Under the pieces are notes generated by a model. That model was not told where the DNA came from and made no database searches. It was given only the letters and a program-made list of their open reading frames with translations. Shown in pieces: positions 38,991 to 47,017 of a DNA stretch of 64,000 nt (within the stretch, counting starts at the first letter, position 1; each line of letters starts with the position of its first letter). The stretch comes from RBC074 sp964470555. Its GTDB lineage: Bacteria > Acidobacteriota > Blastocatellia > RBC074. The stretch lies in NCBI GenBank assembly GCA_964470555.1, contig CAYYDG010000034.1:1-64000 (forward strand), written 5' to 3'. The position numbers and the translations under genes are program-made.

Positions 38991-39055
38991 ATCCACGAAG
39001 ACACACGAAGAAACACAAAGTATTTTCTTCGTGAAACTTCGTGTTCTTCGTGGAT
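38991..39055. repeat. CACGAAG-word inverted repeat between pgk and tpiA
   Basis: ATCCACGAAGACACACGAAG on the left is mirrored by a right arm ending in GTGTTCTTCGTGGAT. It fills almost the whole gap between pgk and tpiA and should form a stable hairpin in the transcript. Confidence 0.8.
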
Positions 39056-39059
39056 CAAA

Positions 39060-40256
39060 CTATTTTTCAGTAAGTGCGGCAACTCCCGGCAGCACATCGC
39101 CTGCCAGCAATTCCAGTGTCGCTCCGCCGCCTGTGGAAATGTGCGTGATTTGGTCGGCCAGGCCTGATTCCTGAATCGCCGCGACACTGTCTCCGCCACC
39201 GATGATCGAAGTGGCGTTGTGGGTTTTCGAAGCATCGGCGACGGCTTTGGCGACGGCTCGCGTGCCTGCGTCAAACGGCGCTTTTTCAAACATTCCCATC
39301 GGACCGTTCCAAATTATCGTTTGGGCTGAGCCAATCACTTCGGAATACGTCGCCTGCGTCGCCGTGCCAATATCCAAGCCCATCAAATCGGCTGGTGTGG
39401 CATCCACGCCAACGTTTTTAGCATTGGCTCCATCGTCAGGATTGGCCGCGACGACGTGATCGGTTGGCAACAGCAGTTTGACGTTTTTGGCTTTGGCAGC
39501 GGCTTCAAGCTGATTGGCCAAATCGGTTTTGTCGGCTTCGACCAGCGATTTGCCGGTTTCCAGGCCTTGCGCTTTCAAAAAGGTGTACGCCATCGCTCCG
39601 CCGATCAATACAGAGTCAGCAGATTTCAGCAGGTTATCAATCACCTGAATCTTGTCGCTGACTTTCGCTCCACCGAGGATGACGACAAACGGGCGGCGCG
39701 GATTGCTCAAGGTTTCGACCAGATACCGCAATTCTTTTTCCATCAAAAAGCCTGCCGCAGCCTGACTGACGAATTTGGTCACGCCTTCGGTCGAAGCATG
39801 CGCGCGATGCGCCGTGCCGAAAGCATCGTTGACGTAAACGTCACACAACGATGCGAGTTGTTCGGCAAACTTCGGATCGTTGCCTTCTTCTTCGGCATAA
39901 AAGCGCAGGTTTTCGAGCACGGCAATCTGGCCGTCTTTCAGATTGTTGACGACATTCGCCGCTTCTTCGCCAATGCAATCGTTGGCGAAAGCGACTTCGG
40001 TTTCCAGCAGTTTGGCCAAATGATCGGCCACTGGCTTCAATGAATACTTGGCGTTGCGTTGTCCTTTGGGACGTCCCAGGTGCGAAGCCAAAATGACTTT
40101 TGCGCCTTTGTCCACTGCGAATTGAATGGTCGGAATGGCCGACGTGATGCGCGTATCGTCGCTGACTTTGTCGCCATCGAGCGGCACATTGAAATCCACG
40201 CGGATGAAGACTCGCTTCCCAGCAAGTTCAAGATCACGAATTGAAAGCTTAGCCAT
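39060..40256 (-). CDS. pgk: Phosphoglycerate kinase
   Basis: A 398-aa kinase that makes ATP and 3-phosphoglycerate from 1,3-bisphosphoglycerate. Recognised by the substrate motif RVDFNVPLDG, HLGRPKG, the hinge region, GPMGMFEKAPF and the nucleotide loop SIIGGGDSVAA. Length is normal for the family. It is the first visible gene of the pgk-tpiA-secG-tRNA-Leu unit; no gap gene precedes it here. Confidence 0.98.
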   Translation of the reverse strand: MAKLSIRDLELAGKRVFIRVDFNVPLDGDKVSDDTRITSAIPTIQFAVDKGAKVILASHLGRPKGQRNAKYSLKPVADHLAKLLETEVAFANDCIGEEAANVVNNLKDGQIAVLENLRFYAEEEGNDPKFAEQLASLCDVYVNDAFGTAHRAHASTEGVTKFVSQAAAGFLMEKELRYLVETLSNPRRPFVVILGGAKVSDKIQVIDNLLKSADSVLIGGAMAYTFLKAQGLETGKSLVEADKTDLANQLEAAAKAKNVKLLLPTDHVVAANPDDGANAKNVGVDATPADLMGLDIGTATQATYSEVIGSAQTIIWNGPMGMFEKAPFDAGTRAVAKAVADASKTHNATSIIGGGDSVAAIQESGLADQITHISTGGGATLELLAGDVLPGVAALTEK

Positions 40257-40318
40257 AGCTCTTGTTCAGAACTCCTTCTCTTTGATTTGTTTTGAGTGAT
40301 TGATCGAGGTGGGGAATA

Positions 40319-40407
40319 GACAGGATTTCACAGGATGGGCAGACAGCTTTGGCTGTTCAACCGATTCCTCTGTTTTCTCGATCCTGTTCAATTCTGTAAA
40401 TCCTGTC
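40319..40407. repeat. ACAGGATT-word inverted repeat upstream of pgk
   Basis: GACAGGATTTCACAGGATG on the left is mirrored by ATCCTGTTCAATTCTGTAAA and TCCTGTC on the right. It lies between sucC and pgk. A related element occurs at 46884-46985. Confidence 0.75.
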
Positions 40408-40415
40408 GAAATGCC

Positions 40416-41573
40416 TTATGCCGCAGCCGCGACGGCTTTTTCGGCTGCGTCTTTCATTCCGTTGGCGACCAGGAAGTTCAAACCGGATTCGCGCAGCACG
40501 CGCTGGCCTTCTTCGACGTTGGTTCCTTCCAGTCGGACGACAATCGGAACTTTGACGCCCAGATTGCGAGCCGCTTCGACGACGCCGCGCGCGACCATGT
40601 CGCAACGCACGATGCCGCCAAAGATATTCACCAACACGGCTTTGACGTTTTCGTCCGCCAGCAAAATGCGGAACGCATTTTCGACGCGTTCCTGCGACGC
40701 GCCGCCGCCGACATCCAAAAAGTTTGCCGGTTCGCCGCCAGCCAGTTTGATGATGTCCATCGTCGCCATCGCCAATCCTGCGCCGTTGACCATGCAAGCG
40801 ATATTTCCGTCGAGCTTGATGTAATTCAGGTCGAATTTCGAGGCTTCGATTTCCAGCGGCGCTTCTTCGTTCAGGTCACGCCAGTTTTCAAAATCCTTGT
40901 GGCGGAACAGGCCGTTGTCATCGAAATTCACTTTGGCATCGAGCGCATAAAGCTCGCCGTCTTCGGTCAGCAGGAAAGGGTTGATTTCCAACAGCGATGC
41001 GTCGGATTCGACGAAGGAACGATACAGTGCCAGCATGAACTTGGTGGCTTTGCCGATCAGTTCCGGCGCAAGTCCCAACCCAAAAGCCAGATTGCGTGCC
41101 TGGAACGGCTGCATGCCAACCGCCGGATCAATGTGTTCTTTCAAAATCTTTTCGGGCGAATGGGCGGCGACTTCTTCGATGTCCATGCCGCCCGCCGCTG
41201 AGGCCATAAAGACCAGTTTTGATTCAGCGCGGTCGAGCAGCATTCCCAGGTAAAACTCTTGTTTGATCTTCAATCCTTCTTCGATCAGCAAGGTGTGAAC
41301 CGTGCGGCCTTCGGGACCGGTCTGGTGCGTGACCAGATTCATTCCCAAAATCTGACCGGAAAGATCGGTGACGTCTTCGGTGGTTCGAGCCAGTTTGACG
41401 CCACCACCTTTGCCACGTCCGCCTGCGTGAATCTGGGCTTTGACGACAACCGGCAAGCCCAGTTGTTGGGCTGCGGATTCGGCTTCGGCGACGGTGCGCG
41501 CCACGAATCCGCGCGGCACTTTGACATCAAAACGGCGGAGCAATTCCTTGCCTTGATACTCGTGAATCTTCAT
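40416..41573 (-). CDS. sucC: Succinyl-CoA synthetase beta subunit
   Basis: A 385-aa ATP-grasp subunit of succinate-CoA ligase in the TCA cycle. Motifs include MKIHEYQGKELL at the start, KAQIHAGGRGKGGGVK, a DAKVNFDDN metal-binding segment and NIFGGIVRCD. The ATG at 41573 follows GAGG and matches the universal N-terminus; the upstream extension was rejected. The partner sucD is not adjacent, which differs from the common sucCD operon, so the alpha subunit must be elsewhere. Confidence 0.97.
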   Translation of the reverse strand: MKIHEYQGKELLRRFDVKVPRGFVARTVAEAESAAQQLGLPVVVKAQIHAGGRGKGGGVKLARTTEDVTDLSGQILGMNLVTHQTGPEGRTVHTLLIEEGLKIKQEFYLGMLLDRAESKLVFMASAAGGMDIEEVAAHSPEKILKEHIDPAVGMQPFQARNLAFGLGLAPELIGKATKFMLALYRSFVESDASLLEINPFLLTEDGELYALDAKVNFDDNGLFRHKDFENWRDLNEEAPLEIEASKFDLNYIKLDGNIACMVNGAGLAMATMDIIKLAGGEPANFLDVGGGASQERVENAFRILLADENVKAVLVNIFGGIVRCDMVARGVVEAARNLGVKVPIVVRLEGTNVEEGQRVLRESGLNFLVANGMKDAAEKAVAAAA

Positions 41574-41693
41574 GAATGCCTCGATGATTGTTGATAGGTC
41601 TTGGTGAAATGAGGGCAGAGTGTAAAAGTCGAATTGCGAAAAGGCAAACCGAATTTTGTTCACCTGACGATTGATTGACAAAGGCCCTTTGAT

Positions 41694-41777
41694 TTACCGC
41701 AGAGACGCAGAGAACACTGAGGTAGCGCAGAGATAATGCTTAAGGCCTCTGCGAAACCTCTGTGTCTCTGCGGTGAA
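41694..41777. repeat. Dispersed CGCAGAG-type inverted repeat (copy 2)
   Basis: TTACCGCAGAGACGCAGAGA on the left is mirrored by CTCTGTGTCTCTGCGGTGAA on the right, with a short central loop. It lies between sucC and the VKOR gene. Confidence 0.88.
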
Positions 41778-41792
41778 ATGAGCCGGCTCAGG

Positions 41793-42263
41793 TCACCGTT
41801 TCTCGGTGGCCGAGCCTGATGATTGTAAAAAGAATTGTGCTGAGATCACCAACACCGTCAAGGTGGTCGTCATTGCCGCCGACAATAAACAGAATTCGCA
41901 AAACGCATGCAGCACGAATGCTTGCAGATAAATCAGCCAGCAGGTCATCAAAAACATCGGCACAACCAAAATTGCCAGACAGGTTCTGGCTTGCGAGTAC
42001 CCGAACACTGCCAGCGTCGCCAAACTGAATGCGGCGAAATACGCCAACGCTCCAAATGCTGCCGTGGGGATTCCGGCGATCATCGCGTACTTGCTGCCGA
42101 GCACGGCGGAACAACCATTGGTCACTGTGCATTTGACGCTTTGGCCGGTCAAATGCTGGACGGTCAGATAAACCGAATCGGCCAATCCGATCAACGCAAC
42201 CAGCATGGCCGGAACATAAATCATGGCCGGATGTCGGTGTTTGGTAGCTTGTGAATCAGTCAT
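41793..42263 (-). CDS. Vitamin K epoxide reductase (VKOR) family protein
   Basis: A 156-aa membrane protein with about four or five helices and VKOR-type cysteines: the periplasmic pair in KCTVTNGCSAVLG and the CxxC active site in HAFCEFCLLSA. Bacterial VKOR reoxidises DsbA-like proteins using quinone, supporting disulfide formation. No thioredoxin-like domain is fused, so a separate partner is expected. The ATG at 42263 was chosen; a longer frame begins with TTG at 42335. Confidence 0.88.
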   Translation of the reverse strand: MTDSQATKHRHPAMIYVPAMLVALIGLADSVYLTVQHLTGQSVKCTVTNGCSAVLGSKYAMIAGIPTAAFGALAYFAAFSLATLAVFGYSQARTCLAILVVPMFLMTCWLIYLQAFVLHAFCEFCLLSAAMTTTLTVLVISAQFFLQSSGSATEKR

Positions 42264-42367
42264 AAGCGAGAATGTCTTTGCCTGGTGGAATTGAAAGCGC
42301 GGCGAGTTTTTAGCATTGATCCGCCAATGTCTCAACTTTCAAACCTGACTACCAAAAGGAGTCGAAC

Positions 42368-43105
42368 GTGAATCGAAACTCTTTGATACGAGTTCTGTGT
42401 TTTGTTGCGACGCTGTCGCTGACTGCATTTTGGCTAAGCGCTGGCGGACAGACTCAACAACAATCAAAAGCATTTATTGATGGCAGCGGGCCGGATTGGC
42501 GAACGCTGGGCGAACAGGATTTCGCGCCGGTCAATGGTTATGCCGACACCTGGACGTGGAAAGACGGTTTGCTGACCTGCACAGGCAAACCGATTGGCGT
42601 GATGCGAACGAAACAGAAGTTCACCAATTTTGAATACGTCGTTGAATGGCGGCATCTACGGTCGGCAGGGAATTCCGGCACATTTGTCTGGGTTCCCGAC
42701 GAAGCCTTGACCGATTTGAAGCCTGACAATTTGCCGAAGTGGGGTATAGAGGTGCAGATGCTAGATCACGGTTACAAGGAGCAGTACGAAAAATCGTCAG
42801 GCAAAAAAGGCGACTGGTTCACGACCAACGGCGACATTTTTGCCGTCGGCAATTCCAAACTGAAACCGTTTCCTCCGTTGTCGCCCAACGGTTCGCGCAG
42901 CTTTCCGCGCAAGAATTTGAGCAAAGGCGTTGGCGAATGGAATCACTATTACGTTCGCGCCATCAATGGCGAAGTTCGTTTGTGGGTAAATGGCGAAGAA
43001 GTTTCCGGCGGCAATGGCGCTGAACCTCGCACGGGGTATATGTGTCTTGAAGCCGAAGGTTCGCCGATTGAATTCAAAAACATTCGCGTCCGGGAACTGC
43101 CGTAA
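42368..43105 (+). CDS. DUF1080 (3-keto-disaccharide hydrolase-type) exported protein
   Basis: A 245-aa secreted beta-sandwich protein of the DUF1080/3-keto-disaccharide hydrolase family. A signal peptide covers about residues 1-28. Family features include YADTWTWKDGLLTCTGK, the FEYVVEWRH strand, GEWNHYYVRAINGEVRLWVNG and IEFKNIRVREL at the C-terminus. These proteins act with periplasmic oxidoreductases on sugars, which fits the Gfo/Idh/MocA enzyme at the left end. The start is GTG after AAGGAG. Confidence 0.88.
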   Translation: MNRNSLIRVLCFVATLSLTAFWLSAGGQTQQQSKAFIDGSGPDWRTLGEQDFAPVNGYADTWTWKDGLLTCTGKPIGVMRTKQKFTNFEYVVEWRHLRSAGNSGTFVWVPDEALTDLKPDNLPKWGIEVQMLDHGYKEQYEKSSGKKGDWFTTNGDIFAVGNSKLKPFPPLSPNGSRSFPRKNLSKGVGEWNHYYVRAINGEVRLWVNGEEVSGGNGAEPRTGYMCLEAEGSPIEFKNIRVRELP

Positions 43106-43110
43106 ATCGT

Positions 43111-43207
43111 AGGGCAGGTTTTCCAACCTGCCCTGGTCTTTCGCAAAAATCGTTCTTGTCGTGAACGGGCAACAGGTGAAAATCCGATCAGGTTGGAAAA
43201 CCTGATC
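43111..43207. repeat. Pair of AGGTT-type palindromes (possible terminators)
   Basis: Two hairpins, AGGGCAGGTTTTCCAACCTGCCCT (43111-43134) written in two arms, and GATCAGGTTGGAAAACCTGATC (43186-43207), lie between convergent genes. They resemble the palindrome at 36363-36385. The second overlaps the 3-prime end of the phosphatase gene. Confidence 0.7.
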
Positions 43208-43983
43208 TACTTTGCCGGATTTAGCACTCGCAGAATCTGTTCGTGAAGATATGGCGTCGTTGCCAAACCTTGTCCGTTCAGCAAATCCACCTTGCCGCTC
43301 AAGTCTGTGAACACGCCGCCTGCACCCGCCAGAATCGGCGGCATTGGCGCTACGTCGTAGTATTTCAACTGGCCGGGTTCGATCATCAAATCCGCCAAAC
43401 CCGTCGCCACCAAGTAATAGCCATAACAATCGCCGAAACCCCGCACCAGCCGAACTTTCTTCGCCAGCCGTTGCAATCGCTCGCCGTGCGTTTCGGAATA
43501 CAACTCGCGCGGATTGGTCAAAATCATCGTCGCATCGGGGAGCTTCGTTGTTTTTGACACCGAACAAGGTTTGCCGTTCAAAAACGTGCCAGTTTCCGCC
43601 GAGCCAATCAGCCAATGTTCCTGAATCGGAAAGTAGATCGAACCGAGAACGGGAACTCCGTCGCGTTCCAGCGCGATCATGATTCCGAACAACGGCGTTC
43701 GCAGAACAAAGGATTTCGTGCCGTCAATCGGGTCGAGGATCCAGCGATATGAACTGTTCTTTTTCGTCTCGCCGAATTCTTCGCCCAGAATCGAATGATC
43801 GGGGAATTGTTTTTCCAGCGCTTGGCGCAGGAAAGTTTCGATTTCGCGGTCGGCTTTGGTGACTGGCGAATCGTCGGATTTGCGCTCGAATTCGACTTGC
43901 GAGTTGTAATGGCGACGGGCAATTGCGCCCGCTTTGACGCTCAGTTCGCCCAGAACAGGGAAGTAAGTTTGCAGATTTTCCAT
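43207..43983 (-). CDS. Inositol-monophosphatase-family phosphatase (histidinol-phosphatase-like)
   Basis: A 258-aa Mg-dependent phosphatase. Metal and catalytic motifs are GEEFGE, WILDPIDGTKSFV and a late ACGGXX-like region (AGAGGVFTDLSG). The pattern TPLFGIMIAL plus GTKSF resembles HisN-type histidinol phosphatases, but the substrate could also be an inositol phosphate or PAP. The ATG at 43983 was preferred; a GTG 21 bp upstream lies inside a repeat. No his genes are adjacent. Confidence 0.85.
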   Translation of the reverse strand: MENLQTYFPVLGELSVKAGAIARRHYNSQVEFERKSDDSPVTKADREIETFLRQALEKQFPDHSILGEEFGETKKNSSYRWILDPIDGTKSFVLRTPLFGIMIALERDGVPVLGSIYFPIQEHWLIGSAETGTFLNGKPCSVSKTTKLPDATMILTNPRELYSETHGERLQRLAKKVRLVRGFGDCYGYYLVATGLADLMIEPGQLKYYDVAPMPPILAGAGGVFTDLSGKVDLLNGQGLATTPYLHEQILRVLNPAK

Positions 43984-44000
43984 AAGAGGTTTTAGTTTCT

Positions 44001-44093
44001 TCACCGCAGAGGCGCAGAGAACGCAAAGGTTTCGCAGAGGGGAAAGAGAGGTATTGGTTTCTCTTGGATAAACTCTCTGCGCTTCCTCTGCGA
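44001..44093. repeat. Dispersed CGCAGAG-type inverted repeat (copy 3)
   Basis: TCACCGCAGAGGCGCAGAGA on the left is answered by AACTCTCTGCG and CCTCTGCGA on the right. It lies upstream of the phosphatase gene and overlaps its alternative start. Confidence 0.8.
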
Positions 44094-44194
44094 TCTTTTC
44101 GTCTCCAGGTTGAAAACAGAATTTTCAACGTTGCCGAACCCTTACTGCCGGCTCTCTTTCTCTCCGTCTCCTTGTCCCTCTGTCTCTCTGTCCT

Positions 44195-44617
44195 TCACTT
44201 GTTGATTCGGCCTCGACAGTTGGGCGCGCCACAGCGACAGCGTTTTTCATCGTCGTGCCAGGATTCTTCGTAATCGAGCAGGATTTCTTCGCCGGGTTCT
44301 ATGTCGCGCAAGGCGAAAAACAGCAGATGGCCTTTGACGGCGGTCAATCGGCAATTGCCCTGACAGGAATGATTGACGAATTGCGTCGCGTTGCCGCCGA
44401 CCGATCCGTCAATTGACCAGTACGAATCAAGTCCGCAAATGCGAATGCGGCGCAGCCCGCGCAATCGTCTGGCGGTTTCGACGCGAGAAATTCGTTCGCC
44501 GACAAATTCCGCTATCTTGCGTCCTTTTTTGAATGGCTTGGTGGCGAAACAACCTCTGCCGTCAATTTTCGATGGTTTCACTTCCAGGCCGTCAACCGGC
44601 AAAACTTTTTTGCTCAA
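44195..44617 (-). CDS. Bacterial SET-domain protein with post-SET cysteines
   Basis: A 140-aa compact SET-domain protein, a putative protein-lysine methyltransferase. The N-terminal SET motif is GRGCFATKPFKKGRKI, the AdoMet/knot motif is QFVNHSCQGNC, the catalytic Tyr motif is EEILLDYE, and a zinc-binding post-SET segment RCRCGAPNCRG ends the protein. Such architecture is best known from eukaryotic histone methyltransferases, though bacterial members exist. The start is TTG after GGAG. A CTC/GTCC low-complexity tract lies just downstream. The target is unknown. Confidence 0.85.
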   Translation of the reverse strand: MSKKVLPVDGLEVKPSKIDGRGCFATKPFKKGRKIAEFVGERISRVETARRLRGLRRIRICGLDSYWSIDGSVGGNATQFVNHSCQGNCRLTAVKGHLLFFALRDIEPGEEILLDYEESWHDDEKRCRCGAPNCRGRINK

Positions 44618-44638
44618 ACTTGAATCTCCAAATTTAGA

Positions 44639-44772
44639 CAGGACTTACGCAAAACACGAATAAAGATAGCCACCGAGGCACGGAGCCACAGAGATGAACT
44701 TCAATGGATAGTGAATTTCCTTGTTATGCTCCGTGTCTCTGAGACTCTGCGGCAGTTTCTGCGTAAGTCCTG
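44639..44772. repeat. Nested inverted repeat filling an intergenic gap
   Basis: Outer arms CAGGACTTACGCA and TGCGTAAGTCCTG enclose inner arms with CACGGAGCCACAGAG-like and CTCCGTGTCTCTG-like words. The whole 134-bp spacer between the DUF1287 and SET genes is therefore one foldable element. Confidence 0.8.
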
Positions 44773-45441
44773 TTAGAAATAGCGATAGTGTCCAGTGATC
44801 TTCCATTGAAACAGCACATCTTCCAGACGAGCGCCTGCGCCAATGTTGTGAACGATGGCGTAACGATTGGTGCCTTCGACTTTGATCTTGCTGACTATGC
44901 CGATATGCGTCAGGCCGCTGTCTAAATTCCACGACACGACATCGCCTGGCTGATAATCCTGGTCGGTTTGGGTGATCGGCAACTCTTTGCCTTTGCGGTT
45001 GAACCACGTCATCAGATTCGGCACGCGGCGATGGTCAATGTTTTTGTCGGGTTTTCGCGCGCCCCACTTTTTCGGGTACTTGGCGAAGCTGGCGGTCATG
45101 TCTTCGTGCAATTCTTTTTGCAGATCAATGCCTGCGGCGCGAAACGCACGGACAATGACATCGGCGCAAACGCCGGTTTCTTTCGGCACGTCGCCGTTCG
45201 GATAATCCAGTTTGACGTACGCCGGATCGTAGCTGTTTGTGTAGGTCGTTTGCTCGATGGCCGATGCGTTCAGTTTGTCGAGCGGCGAGGCATCCACCTT
45301 CACCTGAATCGCGGCTTGCAGTTCGCGTTCGGGCAACTGAATCGCTGGCGGCGAACTGAATGCCTGGCAACCGCTAACCAACAGGAGCGCGGTTGCCAGA
45401 AGCAAGAAGCGAGTTACAGCATTCGGTTCTTGTTTGATCAT
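44773..45441 (-). CDS. DUF1287 lipoprotein
   Basis: A 222-aa predicted lipoprotein: the signal segment LLLATALLLVSGC ends in a lipobox cysteine. The mature part is a DUF1287 domain with YPNGDVPKETGVCADVIVRA, containing the likely nucleophile Cys, then LTHIGIVSK and IVHNIGAGARLED with His residues. The fold is related to NlpC/P60-like cysteine peptidases or amidases, so a role in cell-wall or small-peptide hydrolysis is possible. The ATG at 45441 precedes the lipoprotein signal; the longer opening overlaps the upstream gene. Confidence 0.85.
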   Translation of the reverse strand: MIKQEPNAVTRFLLLATALLLVSGCQAFSSPPAIQLPERELQAAIQVKVDASPLDKLNASAIEQTTYTNSYDPAYVKLDYPNGDVPKETGVCADVIVRAFRAAGIDLQKELHEDMTASFAKYPKKWGARKPDKNIDHRRVPNLMTWFNRKGKELPITQTDQDYQPGDVVSWNLDSGLTHIGIVSKIKVEGTNRYAIVHNIGAGARLEDVLFQWKITGHYRYF

Positions 45442-45514
45442 AAGGACTGCTTTTTTGGATGGGCGGACAAAACGTCCGCGAGTCAGGTTGCGGGTGTAGA
45501 CATCCGCGCTCCCG

Positions 45515-46864
45515 TTAGCGATCAATGGCCGCCAGCATGTCTTCATCGGTTTTGTATTTGAAAAACTCTACGCCCAGTTCCTGCGATTTTTCGCGTTCGA
45601 CCGATTCCAGTTTTTGCACGTCGGCGTAATCAATCGTTCGTACGCCGCGATCAGTCAAAAGTTGCCGGAACTTTGCCAGGCGCTCTTCCCATCCTGTTGC
45701 TGTGTTGGCTTCGGCTTTTGTCAGATAGCGATTGACGACTGCCATTCCGCGTTCGCCGTCCTGCTTGGCTTTGCCAACGACACCGTCCGAAGCCTGCCGC
45801 GACCATCCAATCACAAACAATCCATCGCAGACTTTACCGGTTGCCGGATCGAAGACCTGATAGGCTTCGTCGCCAGGATTTTCCGGGTCTGGATTTGGAT
45901 TGCGGACGTATTCCGTGCCGGAGCAGGGAATACCCAGCGTTTCATCCACTCGGTCGCCGATGGCAAAAACGACCGAATCGCATTCAATGTCGAAAAACGT
46001 GCCGAGTCCTTTTGCCGATAACGATTCGCCGCGTTGAACCAATTGCGTATCTTCCACGCGCAAGGCTTTGACGCGCCCGTTTTCGACCACGACTTCGGTC
46101 GGCGAACTCAGAAAGCGGAAATACATCTTGCTGGGACTTTCGCCTTCTTTCGATTTCGCCGCGCAGTATTTGGTCAGGTCTTTGCGGATGGTTTCCAAAT
46201 CTTCGCCGACGGCTTCCAGACGCGGACGCACCCGTTCGAGTTCAGCGTCGAACGCTGGCAGGTCGAAGTTGGCGGCGACGGCCTGGATTTCCACGTCGGT
46301 ATAAGCTCGCTGAGCCGGGCCGCGTCGCGCGACGGCAATCACTTCTTTGACTTTCTTTTCGTGAACCAGCCAATGCGCGATGTCCACCATGACGTTGCCA
46401 ACACCGATGATGGCGACGCGGTCGCCCATTTCATAATTGCGGTTGGTGAAGGCAGGCAATCCGTTGAAGTGATAAACCAAATCCTTGGCGTGATAGACAC
46501 CGATGGCGTCATCGCCGGGAATGCCCAGCGCTTTGGTTCCTTGCGCGCCCGAAGCGATGACGACCGCCGATGGTTTCAGCCAGTCGCGCAGTTCGTCCAG
46601 CGTCAGATCGGCTTGCTGGCCGACTTTGACGTGGCCGACATAATGAATTTTCGGATCGGCCAGAATCTGCCGAAACTGTTTTCGCACGCCTTCTTTCAGC
46701 TTGTGCTTGTTGAAGTAAATTCCGTATTCGACCAGGCCGCCGGGTTTGATGTCGCGGTTGAGAATGATGACTTCGTGCCCGGCTTCGGACAGTTTGCGGA
46801 CTCCATAAATTCCCGCCGGGCCTGCGCCGACCACGACGACGAGTTGATTGCTGGATTCGCTCAT
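45515..46864 (-). CDS. FAD-dependent ferredoxin-NADP reductase-like protein
   Basis: A 449-aa flavoprotein resembling adrenodoxin/ferredoxin-NADP reductase FprA and the small subunit of glutamate synthase. The FAD motif VVVVGAGPAGIYG is at the N-terminus, GGLVEYGI is a family motif, the NAD(P) site is VAIIGVGNVMVDIAHWL, and VARRGPAQ agrees with FprA-type NADP binding. The C-terminal part includes VIGWSRQASDGVVGKAK. It should shuttle electrons between NADPH and an iron-sulfur protein. No ferredoxin gene is adjacent. Confidence 0.88.
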   Translation of the reverse strand: MSESSNQLVVVVGAGPAGIYGVRKLSEAGHEVIILNRDIKPGGLVEYGIYFNKHKLKEGVRKQFRQILADPKIHYVGHVKVGQQADLTLDELRDWLKPSAVVIASGAQGTKALGIPGDDAIGVYHAKDLVYHFNGLPAFTNRNYEMGDRVAIIGVGNVMVDIAHWLVHEKKVKEVIAVARRGPAQRAYTDVEIQAVAANFDLPAFDAELERVRPRLEAVGEDLETIRKDLTKYCAAKSKEGESPSKMYFRFLSSPTEVVVENGRVKALRVEDTQLVQRGESLSAKGLGTFFDIECDSVVFAIGDRVDETLGIPCSGTEYVRNPNPDPENPGDEAYQVFDPATGKVCDGLFVIGWSRQASDGVVGKAKQDGERGMAVVNRYLTKAEANTATGWEERLAKFRQLLTDRGVRTIDYADVQKLESVEREKSQELGVEFFKYKTDEDMLAAIDR

Positions 46865-46883
46865 AGAGGTTTTTTTTGAGAAA

Positions 46884-46985
46884 TCAGGATTGGCAGGATT
46901 TTTCAGAATTCACAAGATTGCTTTGACAGAGCGCGTCAAGCTGGATTCTTTTCCTGTGAATACTGAACAAATCATGTTCTTCCTG
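46884..46985. repeat. CAGGATT-word repeat upstream of the flavoprotein
   Basis: TCAGGATTGGCAGGATTTTT on the left has diverged complementary words TTTTCCTGTGAATACTGAAC and TTCTTCCTG on the right. It is related to the element at 40319-40407. Confidence 0.6.
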
Positions 46986-47017
46986 TTTGAAGTTACGGTT
47001 TGGTTGAACAGAGCATT

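Noticed and set aside
38975..39289. N-terminal extension of TpiA
   Set aside because: The extra frame runs through a repeat and into pgk, while family homology begins exactly at the ATG at 38974.
44110..44200. Low-complexity CTC/GTCC tract as a coding extension of the SET gene
   Set aside because: It lies after the stop codon and resembles the repeat words seen elsewhere; nothing suggests that it is translated.
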